A stretch of DNA of 64,000 nucleotides. It comes from Candidatus Gastranaerophilales bacterium. GTDB taxonomy: Bacteria; Cyanobacteriota; Vampirovibrionia; Gastranaerophilales; Gastranaerophilaceae. Under the pieces are notes generated by a model. That model did no database searches. It was not told the DNA's origin and worked only from the letters and a program-made list of their open reading frames with translations. Shown piece by piece: positions 17,422 to 27,135 of this stretch (positions within the stretch are counted from its first letter, which is position 1; every line of letters starts with the position of its first letter). A program made the position numbers and the translations under genes. The stretch spans positions 1 to 64,000 of the forward strand of contig CALURL010000010.1 of assembly GCA_944323155.1 (NCBI GenBank), given 5' to 3'.

Positions 17422-18291
17422 TTATATGTCCTTTCTTAGTTTATTAATTACATTTTCTATAATATCTTGCGGTGTTGAAGCACCTGCTGTTACTGAAATT
17501 TTTTCAGAAGTATCAATTAAATCTTTATAATTCTCCAACTCTTCATCATTTTCAATATGAATAGTATTTGTTATATCTTTTAGAATTTCTGCAAGGTGCG
17601 TTGTATTGGCACTTTTTTTAGAACCAACAACAACAACCAAATCGCTATCCTGAGCAAATTCTTTTGCTTCTTTCTGACGCATTGCAGTACTTGCACAAAT
17701 TGTATTTGCAATGTGTAATTCTTTACAAATACCTGTTAAATATTCTACTATTGAATTAAGTGTTGCTAGTCTCTGTGTTGTTTGAACGACAATTCCGACA
17801 CGTTTATGAGCTTTAATCTGTTCCTTATATTCATCCAACTGCTCAGGGCTTGCTGCTACAACAACTTTATCTGTGTATAATTTTGCATTTGCCTTAATTG
17901 CAATCACTTCCGGGTGTTCTTCTTTACCGACAATTACGACAAAATAGTCATCTTTTGCAAGTTCTATTGCTTTTTGCTGAACTTTTTTTACATCGGGACA
18001 GGTCAAATCAACAGGGGTAAATCCCGCTTGTTTAATTCTTTCAAAAACTTCAGGACTTTCGCCATGGCTTCTTATTATGCAAATTCCTTCACCATGTTCT
18101 GGAATGTCTTTTAAAGTTTGAACACCCAGTTTTTCTAAATCCTGAATAACATGAGCATTATGAATAAGTTCCCCTAATACAAAGACATTTTTATCAGGAT
18201 TTTCTGATTTTATTTTTTTTGCAGTTTCAACGGCTCTTTTTACTCCGTAACAAAAACCTGCATATTTAGCTAGTTTTATCTCTTTCGGCAA
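17422..18291 (-). CDS. ispH: 4-hydroxy-3-methylbut-2-enyl diphosphate reductase
   Basis: A 289-residue IspH, the iron-sulfur enzyme that makes IPP and DMAPP in the last step of the MEP isoprenoid pathway. The three cluster cysteines are seen in AGFCYGVKRAV (about 13), DLTCPDVKKVQ (about 96) and NTICAST (about 197). IRSHGESP and VGSKKSANTTHLAEI are also present. The start is TTG at 18291, with AGAAGA upstream. rpsA follows four bases later; ispH and rpsA are adjacent or fused in several other bacteria, so this is a conserved pairing. Confidence 0.95.
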   Translation of the reverse strand: MPKEIKLAKYAGFCYGVKRAVETAKKIKSENPDKNVFVLGELIHNAHVIQDLEKLGVQTLKDIPEHGEGICIIRSHGESPEVFERIKQAGFTPVDLTCPDVKKVQQKAIELAKDDYFVVIVGKEEHPEVIAIKANAKLYTDKVVVAASPEQLDEYKEQIKAHKRVGIVVQTTQRLATLNSIVEYLTGICKELHIANTICASTAMRQKEAKEFAQDSDLVVVVGSKKSANTTHLAEILKDITNTIHIENDEELENYKDLIDTSEKISVTAGASTPQDIIENVINKLRKDI

Positions 18292-18375
18292 TTAAAATTG
18301 TCTTCTTTCTATAAGAACTCGCGATTTCGTAAAATCACTGTAAGAATATTTAAATATAAACAGAAAAAAAAATCA

Positions 18376-18415
18376 ATAAAAAAGTCCATCCCAATATTAA
18401 GACAGACTTTTTTAT
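18376..18415 (-). terminator. Possible terminator of the 940-residue hypothetical gene
   Basis: A perfect 11-bp stem ATAAAAAAGTC / GACTTTTTTAT with an 18-base loop, downstream of the stop at 18442. The stem is AT-rich and the loop long, so strength is uncertain. Confidence 0.45.
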
Positions 18416-18441
18416 TTTCTTCAACCTACAAATTTCATACC

Positions 18442-21264
18442 TTAAACAAGGAAATTACCTTGTTTATCTTTTTTATAAATTTCTTTAGTATCAAAACCAT
18501 AAGGATTTGTTACTGGAGATTTGTTTGAGCTTTTAGAAACGTTATCATAATCGATTTCATACTTTTCTGCAATATTTTTAAAGCCGATATCAGCAACGGC
18601 AAGGAAACTTACAACATTGTAAATTTGTGCATTAACATCATTCGGCAGTCCCATTGCAAGCAGACTGTCTGCTCTATCTTTATCTTTAATGATTGCATTA
18701 AAAAGATTTGAATTTGTTCTTGCAATCATTGTGTAAATTGTTTTCTTTTGAGCACCGTCCGGAATTGATGCGAGTAATTTAATTTTCTTGTCAAGCGGTA
18801 ATTGTTTAAAATAATTTGCGAAATATTCACGTTTTTGCTGCGGAGAAAGAGAGTCATATTCTTCTCGAGACAATTGATAGCCACCGGAAATTTTTTCCTG
18901 TAAAGAGGCTGTGCCAGAAGCCTGATCTGCGGAAAATTCTTCTGAAAACATCAAATTCTGGTTATTATTAATTGCTTCTTCAACTGCGATAGAATGAACA
19001 GTTTCTCTAATTTCCGGCATTGCGCAATCAGGAGAAGCTTTGATACTATCTACAGCGGCTTCAATAGCTTTTTCATTACCAGAGTTATAGACAGAATGTA
19101 AAGCATCTGATTGTACACTAGGATCAAGTTTGTTTATATTACCTGCAGCGTATTCTTGAACTTCTGAATATTTTGATTTCATAATCTCATTATGCATATC
19201 AAGCTGGTTAGACTTGTCGCAATATTGAATTTGATCAGCTAATGCTTTTGAATATTTAACTGCCTCATCGCCTGTAAACAAATCGTTTATTCTGTTATGT
19301 AATAATTCAAAGCCTTCGGTCTGGTCATCTTTTCCTAATTTAGAAACTATATTCTTTTCAGATGCATAAGCTGTAACCTCTTTATTATCAGATGTTGCAG
19401 AGTCTAAAATGTCTTTACGGTTAACTTCATGATATTTTTCAAGTATATCCAAAGCGTTTTCTCTTGTTTTATTAGTAACATTTTCACTTCCCATTAAAGT
19501 TTTCATTGCTTCTTTTTGAATTTCTGAATTTTGTATTGTTGCGTTAATGTCAACATACTTATTATGCAACTTTTCATCTTTAATTAGAGTAGCAATATCT
19601 GAAGTATCAGCTTTTCTTGCATCCAGTTCAGGTTTTGCAGCATTTTCATCCCTTGACAAAATATCACTAATATCATGCAAATCAGAATTAGCTTTCTTAA
19701 TTTTTTCTGGATCTTTAGATGTTACATCTGTTTTCAAGCCATTATTATACAAATCAGCCTGTTTACTGCTTAATTCATCATAGTTTACAGTTGCCTTATC
19801 ACCATATATATCACGATTACCTAATTGTTCATCATGAGGATATTTTTTTGCATAATAACTGTGCAAACGAACACCTGCAACACCATCATAGAACTCCATG
19901 AAAGCTCTTCTATACTCTTGAGCATCCTCAGGTGACATGTTTTCAGATTTAATCTTATCTTCAATATACTTTATTGCACCGCCGGTTTCTGACATAACTC
20001 CTTTTATGTGAGTTGTATTTGACTGAAAATCTTTTATGTCATTGTAAACTGATTTTTCAAAATCGGTCTGCGGCTTTGGAAATTTTTTTGAACGAAGTCT
20101 ATTTGCTTCTTCTGAATTTAAATATTTACCGAGATCGTTCTTTAAACCTTCTTCATAAGAAGAAAGATTATCTTTTGCGCTAAGCTCATCATATTGAGCC
20201 TGCATACTTTCTAAATTTCTTGCCTTTGCTCTGTCAAGAATATCTACACCACTCTTTAAACTTAATGTATCATTCAATGACTTATATAACTTTGCCTCTT
20301 CAGCAGAAAGTCTAATTCCCTGAGAAATTTTATGCTTCAGCGACTTATAGAGCATTTCATCTTCTGTCAAGTTATTACGTTTCAAATATTCTCTTGCATC
20401 AGATGAACAATAGTTCTCATTTCCGCTTAATTTTTTTACTTCAGAAGTAATTGCATCCCAGTATTTTTTATATGACTTATCACTGTCATTTAAAATTTTA
20501 TCACCATATAAAGCTTCCTGTTCATTAAGATACTCATCAATCATATCCATACGACTGTATTCATTTTCATGAATAAATTCTATGTATGATTTACCGGCCA
20601 TATTGGAAGCTTGAATTCCACGCATAACAGCATCAGCTCCGGAATTTAATGCTTTTTCATCAGCATTTTCCAGAATTAACTTTTTTAAATCGCTTAATTT
20701 TTCATTATTGTCAATACCTGTTTTAACTTTATTTACAAATTCTTGTTGCTGTTCTGAAGTTAAAGAATCCCATTCTTCAAGAGAATGAGGTTCTGATTTA
20801 ACATTACCGTCATGATCTTTAGCCCCATAAACATATACATTTTTGGCAAATTCTTCAAAACAAGCTTCTATCTTTTCACTAACAGGTAATTTGTTATATT
20901 CAACTTTATTGAATTCACCACCACCAACCTGAGTTGATAATGTTGAAGCAGCAGTTTCATTTTCTGCAGTTTCTGCAGCTTTTTGAGCCTGCAGCGCTTG
21001 TTGTTTTTCTAGTTTTATTGCTTTTACAATTTCCAGCTGAGAATCAAGCTTGGTCGTCATAAACTCAGGATATTTAGCTAAAATTGAAGTCAATTCATCT
21101 TGAGTTATACCAAGTTTATTTAATAATGACGAATTCTTATTACCTAAAGGAATAAAATCAACAGAATTATCCGCCTTCTTTGCTAAAGAACTCAAAGAAG
21201 TAGAATTAAGTTGTTGTAGCTCTTGTAGTTTTTGTATATCATTATTATCAGTACGGATAGCCAT
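18442..21264 (-). CDS. Large hypothetical, mostly helical protein
   Basis: A 940-residue protein that I do not recognise. It is polar and highly charged, with no signal peptide or membrane segment, so probably cytoplasmic. Residues 1-120 are low complexity (Gln/Ala/Glu). The middle part is predicted helical with many short acidic loops. Residues about 690-790 contain repeat-like units (EVQEYAAGNINKLDPSVQSD, then VYNSGNEKAIEAAVDSIKAS) that look like HEAT or armadillo-type helical pairs. The C-terminal part has LSPQQKREYFANYFKQLPLD. Neighbours are other lineage-specific proteins, so it may be a structural or scaffold protein; this is only inference. The ATG at 21264 has a weak GAGA ribosome site. 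Confidence 0.75.
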   Translation of the reverse strand: MAIRTDNNDIQKLQELQQLNSTSLSSLAKKADNSVDFIPLGNKNSSLLNKLGITQDELTSILAKYPEFMTTKLDSQLEIVKAIKLEKQQALQAQKAAETAENETAASTLSTQVGGGEFNKVEYNKLPVSEKIEACFEEFAKNVYVYGAKDHDGNVKSEPHSLEEWDSLTSEQQQEFVNKVKTGIDNNEKLSDLKKLILENADEKALNSGADAVMRGIQASNMAGKSYIEFIHENEYSRMDMIDEYLNEQEALYGDKILNDSDKSYKKYWDAITSEVKKLSGNENYCSSDAREYLKRNNLTEDEMLYKSLKHKISQGIRLSAEEAKLYKSLNDTLSLKSGVDILDRAKARNLESMQAQYDELSAKDNLSSYEEGLKNDLGKYLNSEEANRLRSKKFPKPQTDFEKSVYNDIKDFQSNTTHIKGVMSETGGAIKYIEDKIKSENMSPEDAQEYRRAFMEFYDGVAGVRLHSYYAKKYPHDEQLGNRDIYGDKATVNYDELSSKQADLYNNGLKTDVTSKDPEKIKKANSDLHDISDILSRDENAAKPELDARKADTSDIATLIKDEKLHNKYVDINATIQNSEIQKEAMKTLMGSENVTNKTRENALDILEKYHEVNRKDILDSATSDNKEVTAYASEKNIVSKLGKDDQTEGFELLHNRINDLFTGDEAVKYSKALADQIQYCDKSNQLDMHNEIMKSKYSEVQEYAAGNINKLDPSVQSDALHSVYNSGNEKAIEAAVDSIKASPDCAMPEIRETVHSIAVEEAINNNQNLMFSEEFSADQASGTASLQEKISGGYQLSREEYDSLSPQQKREYFANYFKQLPLDKKIKLLASIPDGAQKKTIYTMIARTNSNLFNAIIKDKDRADSLLAMGLPNDVNAQIYNVVSFLAVADIGFKNIAEKYEIDYDNVSKSSNKSPVTNPYGFDTKEIYKKDKQGNFLV

Positions 21265-21353
21265 TATTATTCTCGCATTGTCTCACTATACATGTAAAAA
21301 CATGCCCACATTGGCTATTTCAACATGAAAACAAAATGTTACATTTGTTTACA

Positions 21354-22442
21354 TTATTCGTCAACACTAATTTCTTGTACTTGATCTAAATAACCATTAT
21401 CTCTATATGAAGCATATTTTATAGGTGTCTGCTCATATAATTCTATATCTTTTGCAGCATTTTTGCAAGCCTCATTTCTAACAACAGCAATCATCATTTC
21501 TGTCAGGCTATCATCAAGCAAATTATAGACTTTATTCCCTGCGACAAGGGTAACAGCCCCATAACGAATATTTATATTTTCAATTGGTCCGTTTTCGATA
21601 ATACCGTTATTTATGCTTACAGAATATAGTCTTAATTCTGGAAATCCTTTTTTCTGAACTGTAACTACTTCTGCATCATCCATATTATCATCTTGAGAAT
21701 AATATCTTATTGTATAAATTCCGTTATTACCTTCATAATCCTGCTCACCGGCTAATTTACCAAAATTACCTTCTGAAACAGCGTCTTTTAACCTGTTACC
21801 GCATGTGCCATTTTGCAGACCAAAAACCGTATGATACAATTTAACATTATTAGTACGTTTTTCTATATCACTTTTGTTTTTAGGAGAGTTCAAACTATTA
21901 TCAATACAATTTATTGCTTCTTGTAAATAATACAAATTATGTTCATCCATGCCACCTAATCTATGTTCAACACTAATTTGTTTCAAATTGTATTTATGAG
22001 CAGGAACTCCATCATCAGAATATAAAGTATAATTATTATTTACAACTTTTGAAACAGGCAAACCATCACTAATTTTTTCCCCGCCTATAATAATTTTGTC
22101 AAAATTTGAACTTCCATCTTTTGTATTAACAAATAAAATATCATAAGGTATATTTATTTTAGCATGTTGCCAAAACCGTCTTTGATCAACGATTCTACCA
22201 TTATTATTTTGTTCAACCAGTTCAATTCTATGTGTATCTTCAACATCAGAAAGCCTGTTGTTACCTGCCGCAGAACTCATCGGACTCATTGCCAGAACAG
22301 TAGCTGCCAAAGGAATAGCAAGCTTATGTGATACAGGATTATCTATATGGATATGATTAGGTTTATTATTTTTCTTCTTAGCACTAAAATTAACACTGTA
22401 ATTTGTTCCGAATGATACTAACGACACAGGTCTTACTGACAT
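21354..22442 (-). CDS. Hypothetical protein with N-terminal VSFG motif and one hydrophobic segment
   Basis: A 362-residue protein of unknown function. The first 25 residues (RPVSLVSFGTNYSVNFSAKK) carry an S-F-G motif like that of other hypotheticals in the window. A hydrophobic stretch at about 40-60 (LAIPLAATVLAMSPMSSAAG) could be an internal signal or membrane segment, which would export the remaining 300 residues. That part is rich in beta-forming residues with two cysteines (about 178 and 213). TAGGAG precedes the ATG. It lies 89 bases upstream of the 940-residue gene, in the same direction, and may share regulation. Confidence 0.7.
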   Translation of the reverse strand: MSVRPVSLVSFGTNYSVNFSAKKKNNKPNHIHIDNPVSHKLAIPLAATVLAMSPMSSAAGNNRLSDVEDTHRIELVEQNNNGRIVDQRRFWQHAKINIPYDILFVNTKDGSSNFDKIIIGGEKISDGLPVSKVVNNNYTLYSDDGVPAHKYNLKQISVEHRLGGMDEHNLYYLQEAINCIDNSLNSPKNKSDIEKRTNNVKLYHTVFGLQNGTCGNRLKDAVSEGNFGKLAGEQDYEGNNGIYTIRYYSQDDNMDDAEVVTVQKKGFPELRLYSVSINNGIIENGPIENINIRYGAVTLVAGNKVYNLLDDSLTEMMIAVVRNEACKNAAKDIELYEQTPIKYASYRDNGYLDQVQEISVDE

Positions 22443-22484
22443 TTTTAGTTTCTCCTACTAGCTTTTATTCTTATTCCACTACTA

Positions 22485-22512
22485 TTTATATGCATGTAAA
22501 AAACAGGCACAA
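22485..22512 (-). promoter_or_regulatory. Promoter of the VSFG hypothetical gene
   Basis: Minus strand: -35 TTGTGC (22512-22507), 16-base spacer, -10 TATAAA (22490-22485). The spacer contains TGTTTTTTACATG, nearly repeated before the genes at 21264 and 24653. Confidence 0.45.
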
Positions 22513-22714
22513 AATTTTTTGCTACCTTATTTTTTCATTAATCCCATCAATTATTGATTATATCAGGTTTTAAACCTTTTTGTAAAATAGTATATACGAT
22601 ATTAATATTTCGTTACAATCTAACAAAAATCTTCTCCTTAAACCGGCAAAATCTATTGTATTTAATATTTTTTTGTTGTAATTTAATCATGTATAAAAAT
22701 ATTCAAATTATGAA

Positions 22715-22735
22715 AGTCCGGTAAACTCCGGTAAA
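22715..22735 (+). repeat. Tandem TCCGGTAAA repeats in the fbaA leader
   Basis: Two copies of TCCGGTAAA at a 10-base period (22717-22725 and 22727-22735) between the likely fbaA -10 box and its ribosome site. They could bind a regulator or be incidental. Confidence 0.5.
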
Positions 22736-22758
22736 AGGATAAAAGAAGGAGAACTCAA

Positions 22759-23718
22759 ATGAGTGAAAGAAAATTAGTTGGAACAGGCGAAATGTTCAAA
22801 AAAGCTCTCGCTGGCGGTTATGCTATCGGTGCTTACAATGTTAACAACATGGAAATTCTTCAGGGTATTGCAGAAGCTGCTGAAGAAACTCAATCACCTA
22901 TTATTCTTCAGGTTTCTGCTGGCGCAAGAAAATACGCTAACCAAACTTACTTGCTTAAATTAGTAGAAGCTGCTTTGGCTACAACTACTGTACCTATCGC
23001 TTTACACCTTGATCACGGTGCTGATTTTGAAATTTGTAAAGCTTGTATTGACGGCGGTTTCTCTTCTGTTATGATTGACGGTTCAAGATTCCCGCTTGAA
23101 GAAAATATTAAATTAACTAAACAAGTTGTTGATTATGCTCACCCACGCGGAGTTTCAGTAGAAGCTGAACTTGGTAAACTTGCAGGCGTTGAAGACGATG
23201 TTAAAGTTCACGCTAAAGATTCTACATACACAGACCCGCAAGAAGCTGCTAGATTTGTTAAAGAAACTGGCTGTGATTCTTTGGCTGTTGCTATCGGAAC
23301 TTCTCACGGTGCTTACAAATTCAAAGGCGAAGCTAAATTAGACTTTGAAAGATTAGCTGAAATTAAAAAAGCTGTTAACGAAGCTGTAGGATATGATTAT
23401 CCGCTTGTTCTTCACGGATCTTCATCTGTTCCTGCTGAATTCGTTGCTAAATGTAATAAATTCGGCGGTAACTTGCCTGATGCACAAGGTGTTCCTGAAG
23501 ATATGTTGAATTACGCTTCTAAACATGGTGTTGCTAAAATTAACATCGATACAGACTTGAGATTAGCAATGACTTCAACAATCAGAGAATTCTTTGTTGA
23601 ACATCCTGAAAAATTCGACCCAAGAGAATATATGGGACCTGGCAGAACTGCTGTTAAAGAAATGGTTATGCACAAAATGCGCGACGTTCTTGGTACTGCA
23701 GGACACGCTAAAGACTAA
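22759..23718 (+). CDS. fbaA: Class II fructose-bisphosphate aldolase
   Basis: A 319-residue zinc-dependent aldolase that splits fructose 1,6-bisphosphate in glycolysis and forms it in gluconeogenesis. Zinc ligands and active-site segments are visible: HLDHGADFE (residues 82-90), SVMIDGSRFPLEENI, VSVEAELGKLAG, SLAVAIGTSHGAYKF, LVLHGSSSVPAE and the KINIDTDLRLA phosphate loop. AAGGAG stands before the ATG. The codons look optimised (frequent GCT, GGC, AAA), as expected for a highly expressed gene. It is monocistronic with a strong terminator. Confidence 0.97.
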   Translation: MSERKLVGTGEMFKKALAGGYAIGAYNVNNMEILQGIAEAAEETQSPIILQVSAGARKYANQTYLLKLVEAALATTTVPIALHLDHGADFEICKACIDGGFSSVMIDGSRFPLEENIKLTKQVVDYAHPRGVSVEAELGKLAGVEDDVKVHAKDSTYTDPQEAARFVKETGCDSLAVAIGTSHGAYKFKGEAKLDFERLAEIKKAVNEAVGYDYPLVLHGSSSVPAEFVAKCNKFGGNLPDAQGVPEDMLNYASKHGVAKINIDTDLRLAMTSTIREFFVEHPEKFDPREYMGPGRTAVKEMVMHKMRDVLGTAGHAKD

Positions 23719-23743
23719 GTTTTATTCTATGTATAAAACAAGG

Positions 23744-23772
23744 AAAAGAGCCTTTTTTAAAGGCTCTTTTTT
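23744..23772 (+). terminator. Rho-independent terminator of fbaA
   Basis: AAAAGAGCCTTT-TTT-AAAGGCTCTTTT with a trailing T-run, 26 bases after the stop. Confidence 0.85.
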
Positions 23773-23792
23773 ATTGATATCATTACGAGAAA

Positions 23793-24653
23793 TTAAGCTG
23801 CATTTGATCTTCTCGGATTATTACCTTTTGAAATTATCAAATTTTCTAACCGGCTTTTTTCAGACTCAGTGTACATACTATATCCGGCAAGTCCTGCTAT
23901 TACCGCTGTTGTTGCAGTCAAAATCTTACCGCCGCGGCTTTTGAATAATTTTGGAAACTTCCATTTTGTCTTAGAAACATTTTTCGCGGCTTCTGCTGTA
24001 ACCTGACGTGACTGTATAGGATTATCAGCAAGCATTTTTTCGTATTCTCTGGCGCTTGAACTTGGGAAAACACTGGAATTCATTGGATTTTTCCTTAAAG
24101 CCTCTCCATAAGTTTTTCCATCTGCACCAGGGAATATACCTGAATTATTTGAAGATAACGATTGCACATTTAATATAGTCTTCTTATGCTCCAGTAAACT
24201 ATTATATTCCGACTGCAAACTATTTAATTTTGTTTTGATAGTCTCTAAAACTTCATCAGCTTGTTTAAGTTTTTCCGGCGACAATTTCCCGCTTTGTTTT
24301 GCATAATTCAAAAGACTTTGCTTTTCCTGCATCTGTTCAATAAGTGTTTTCAAAGAATTTTGTCTGCTTTCCAAGGATGAAAGATAATTTTTATCGCAAT
24401 ACTTCAAAGCATCTTCCATATTCGAAAACATTCTCGCGGGCTCATTCGGAAACTTAACCGTAACAGAACCATTCTCATTTAGCTTGGAATCTATTATATC
24501 ACGATACAATTCTTTCTTACTGCCGTTTAATGAATTACCAATATCTATATTACTACTCCCGCTAATATTAGGAGCAGCCGGATTAGATGGCCAACCGATA
24601 GAAACAATATTTCGATAGTAATCTACAGGATTTGCCCCTGAAACTGAACTCAT
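23793..24653 (-). CDS. Hypothetical coiled-coil protein with C-terminal membrane segment
   Basis: A 286-residue unknown protein. Residues about 90-165 form a coiled coil (NSLKTLIEQMQEKQSLLNYA, then KLKQADEVLETIKTKLNSLQ). A hydrophobic stretch at about 243-262 (KILTATTAVIAGLAGYSMYT) could be a tail anchor, followed by a short basic end. The N-terminus is Gly/Ser/Asn rich. AAAGGGG precedes the ATG at 24653. It is monocistronic between fbaA and ftsZ, with its own upstream promoter-like element. A role at the membrane is possible, but nothing ties it to a pathway. Confidence 0.7.
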   Translation of the reverse strand: MSSVSGANPVDYYRNIVSIGWPSNPAAPNISGSSNIDIGNSLNGSKKELYRDIIDSKLNENGSVTVKFPNEPARMFSNMEDALKYCDKNYLSSLESRQNSLKTLIEQMQEKQSLLNYAKQSGKLSPEKLKQADEVLETIKTKLNSLQSEYNSLLEHKKTILNVQSLSSNNSGIFPGADGKTYGEALRKNPMNSSVFPSSSAREYEKMLADNPIQSRQVTAEAAKNVSKTKWKFPKLFKSRGGKILTATTAVIAGLAGYSMYTESEKSRLENLIISKGNNPRRSNAA

Positions 24654-24778
24654 AAATCATTTTCCCCTTTCTTTTTTTAGAATTTTAAATAATAAAATTC
24701 TTTATATCCCCTATATAAATATAAAAACATTTTGTGAGAAAAAATTGCCCTTTCTCTAGTTTAACTTCTGAACCGATT

Positions 24779-24817
24779 AAAAAAGAAGGAACAAAATAAT
24801 TTGTTCCTTCTTCTCTT
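24779..24817 (-). terminator. Rho-independent terminator of ftsZ
   Basis: A 13-bp stem AAGAAGGAACAAA / TTTGTTCCTTCTT (24783-24795 with 24800-24812) around a four-base loop. On the minus strand it is followed by TTTTAAT, and on the plus strand by CTCTTTTT, so it may work both ways. Confidence 0.75.
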
Positions 24818-24858
24818 TTTATACTACCAGTATTCTTGGTCTATGTTATTTTGCAATA

Positions 24859-26037
24859 TTATTTTTTCAAGAAATCAGGTATTTCTATATTTGTGAAATT
24901 TGATGAAATTTCAGGCATTGAATTTCTTCTTACAGGATTTGGCTGAGTATTATTGTTATTAAAAGTACCTGCAAAGAAATCAGAAGCACTCAATTGTTTC
25001 ACTTCTTTCTTTTCTTCTTCCTGCATTTTATTTTTCAATTCAAAACCTGTTGCAATAACAGTAACTTGAATTTCGCCTTGAATATTTTCATTAACAGCAG
25101 TACCGATAATAACAGTTGCATCATCAGTAACAGCATCGTGAATAATATTTGCGGCATCAGAAATTTCATGAAGAGTCATATCCGGACCGCCGGTAATATT
25201 AACGATAACACCTGTTGCACCATTGATTGAAGATTCAAGCAATTGAGAGTTAATAGCGATTTCAGCAGCTTTAACAGCTCTGCCTTCACCTTGACCGCGG
25301 CCGATACCCATAAGGGCTGAACCTGATGCCTGCATAACACATTTAACATCTGCAAAGTCAACGTTAATAAGTCCTGGAACTGTAATGATATCTGAAATAC
25401 CCTGAACACCTCTTAACAGAACTTCATCTACAATAATAAATGATTCTGTTAGAGAAACTTGTCTATCAACAACTTGAAGTAATTTATCATTAGGAACAAC
25501 AATTACTGCGTCAACAGCTTCTCTCAATTTTTCCAAACCTTGATTAGCTTGATTTTGACGTTTTTTACCTTCCCAGGAGAAAGGTTTTGTAACAACTGCA
25601 ATTGTAAGAATACCTAATTCTTTAGCAATTTTTGCAACAACAGGAGCAGCACCGGTACCTGTTCCACCGCCCATACCAGCAGTAATAAATACCATATCAG
25701 CGCCGTCTAATGCTTCTGTTATTTCTTGTTGAGCTTCTTCAGCAGCTTTTTCTCCAACTGAAGGATCACCGCCAGCACCAAGACCTGCTGTTGATTTTGA
25801 TCCTAATTGAATTTTATTTTTAGTTTGTCCATATTCTAAAACTTGTAAATCTGTATTCATTAACCAGAATTCAACACCAGATAAACCTGCTTTTATCATA
25901 CGGTTAACAGCGTTACCGCCGCCGCCGCCGACACCTACGACTTTAATTTTTGTTGGATTTATTGGAGACCTTTGAGCCTGGTTGTTGTTTGTTGATTCAT
26001 CTTTTTTCGCAAAGATATCTGATACGAAATTTTCCAC
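24859..26037 (-). CDS. ftsZ: Cell division protein FtsZ
   Basis: A 392-residue tubulin-like GTPase that forms the division ring. Visible are [16 protein letters not shown], the tubulin signature [13 protein letters not shown], the T7 loop [11 protein letters not shown], and a C-terminal peptide EIPDFLKK at the very end that would bind SepF or other tethers. A Gln/Asn-rich linker joins core and tail. The start is GTG at 26037 with AGAGG upstream. It has its own promoter. sepF and yggS lie just beyond nadK, giving a division gene neighbourhood. Confidence 0.97.
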   Translation of the reverse strand: MENFVSDIFAKKDESTNNNQAQRSPINPTKIKVVGVGGGGGNAVNRMIKAGLSGVEFWLMNTDLQVLEYGQTKNKIQLGSKSTAGLGAGGDPSVGEKAAEEAQQEITEALDGADMVFITAGMGGGTGTGAAPVVAKIAKELGILTIAVVTKPFSWEGKKRQNQANQGLEKLREAVDAVIVVPNDKLLQVVDRQVSLTESFIIVDEVLLRGVQGISDIITVPGLINVDFADVKCVMQASGSALMGIGRGQGEGRAVKAAEIAINSQLLESSINGATGVIVNITGGPDMTLHEISDAANIIHDAVTDDATVIIGTAVNENIQGEIQVTVIATGFELKNKMQEEEKKEVKQLSASDFFAGTFNNNNTQPNPVRRNSMPEISSNFTNIEIPDFLKK

Positions 26038-26126
26038 TATTTTTACCTCTTTATATGTATTATTACTTTATTTTCGAGCCATTGATATTCATTAACAAAA
26101 ATGAATACAGTTAATAATATACTAAC

Positions 26127-26155
26127 ATACTATTTTAAATAGACAAAAAGTACAA
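26127..26155 (-). promoter_or_regulatory. Promoter of ftsZ
   Basis: Minus strand: -35 TTGTAC (26155-26150), 17-base spacer, -10 TAGTAT (26132-26127), about 90 bases before the GTG start. Confidence 0.6.
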
Positions 26156-26212
26156 TAATTTATGATAAATTATGAACAAAATTTAATATTAGTGTTATAT
26201 TTACCACAAATA

Positions 26213-27013
26213 CTAAATATTAGCAGGAGAAGTACCCCAATGAAGCTTATTACGGAGAATTGAATAAAATTCAGCATCTTTTAATAAAGCTAACTTTGCA
26301 CTATAGTTGGATTTCTTTATTTCTATTTCACTTTTAAATTCATGGAATTCCTGCCCGTCACTTGAGACCATATATTTTGTATTCGCATCTTTAGCGCATA
26401 CTGTAATTTTTTCGTTGTCTGGCACAACAAGAGGACGTGCTGTTAGAGTATGAGGGCATATAGGTACAATTACGAATGCCTTCAATGACGGAGTAAGCAC
26501 AGGGCCGCCCGCTGAAAGTCCGTATGCAGTTGAGCCTGTTGGAGTTGCGATAATAATACCGTCTGCAAGATAATCACACACAAATTTGTCATTTATCTTC
26601 AGTGAAAAACGAGAAGTTCTGCCTGTATAAGTACCTTTTACAACAAAATCGTTCAACGCAAGATAATTGTTGCATTCAAGCATAATTCTGTCTTCTGTTA
26701 CAAAATCGCCGGAGAGTATTTTTTTCACAGAATTTTCTATGTTCTCCTTTGACGATTGAGACAAAAAACCAAGACGTCCAAGGTTTATTCCAAAAATAGG
26801 AGTATTGAATTTTGCATAAAAACGTCCTGCTTTCAGAATTGTTCCGTCGCCGCCGATTACAAAAACAAAATCAAAACCTTCATACAAATAGTCAATATCC
26901 AAAATCACCGGTTTTATTTCATTTTTCAACAGAATTTCTTCCAGAGAATCTTTAACCTCAACAGAATGAGGGATTTCATGATTATAGCATATTGCGAAAT
27001 TTTTTAGTTTCAT
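26213..27013 (-). CDS. nadK: NAD kinase
   Basis: A 266-residue NAD kinase making NADP from NAD and ATP or polyphosphate. It shows FVIGGDGTILKAGR (GGDG motif), GINLGRLGFLS, ALNDFVVKG (the NE/D motif, with Asp), TPTGSTAYGLSAGGP and the C-terminal SSDGQEF. These cover the family core. It stands between sepF, which has its own terminator, and ftsZ, and starts at ATG 27013 without an obvious strong ribosome site. Confidence 0.95.
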   Translation of the reverse strand: MKLKNFAICYNHEIPHSVEVKDSLEEILLKNEIKPVILDIDYLYEGFDFVFVIGGDGTILKAGRFYAKFNTPIFGINLGRLGFLSQSSKENIENSVKKILSGDFVTEDRIMLECNNYLALNDFVVKGTYTGRTSRFSLKINDKFVCDYLADGIIIATPTGSTAYGLSAGGPVLTPSLKAFVIVPICPHTLTARPLVVPDNEKITVCAKDANTKYMVSSDGQEFHEFKSEIEIKKSNYSAKLALLKDAEFYSILRNKLHWGTSPANI

Positions 27014-27053
27014 AACGGGTTTAATATATCACGATTTAGAATTTTAGGCAAAC

Positions 27054-27080
27054 AAAAAGAGGTAATTACTTACCTCTTTA
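27054..27080 (-). terminator. Rho-independent terminator of yggS-sepF
   Basis: Minus strand: AAAGAGGTAA-GTAA-TTACCTCTTT followed by TTGTTT. It separates sepF from nadK. Confidence 0.75.
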
Positions 27081-27135
27081 TCAAATTAAACTATTCTCTC
27101 TTCTCTTCCCTATGTTTGATTTAAACGGACAGACC

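Larger units (their letters stand above)
22443..22758. other. Divergent regulatory interval, no gene
   Basis: It separates the hypothetical at 21354-22442 from fbaA. It holds a minus-strand promoter (22485-22512), an imperfect dyad at 22596-22613 (ACGA and TCGT arms), a possible fbaA -10 (TATAAA, 22692-22697) and two leader repeats (22715-22735). No open reading frame of interest is seen. Confidence 0.5.

Noticed and set aside
25176-25409. 77-codon frame inside ftsZ
   Set aside because: Alternate frame of a strongly conserved gene; no independent start signal.
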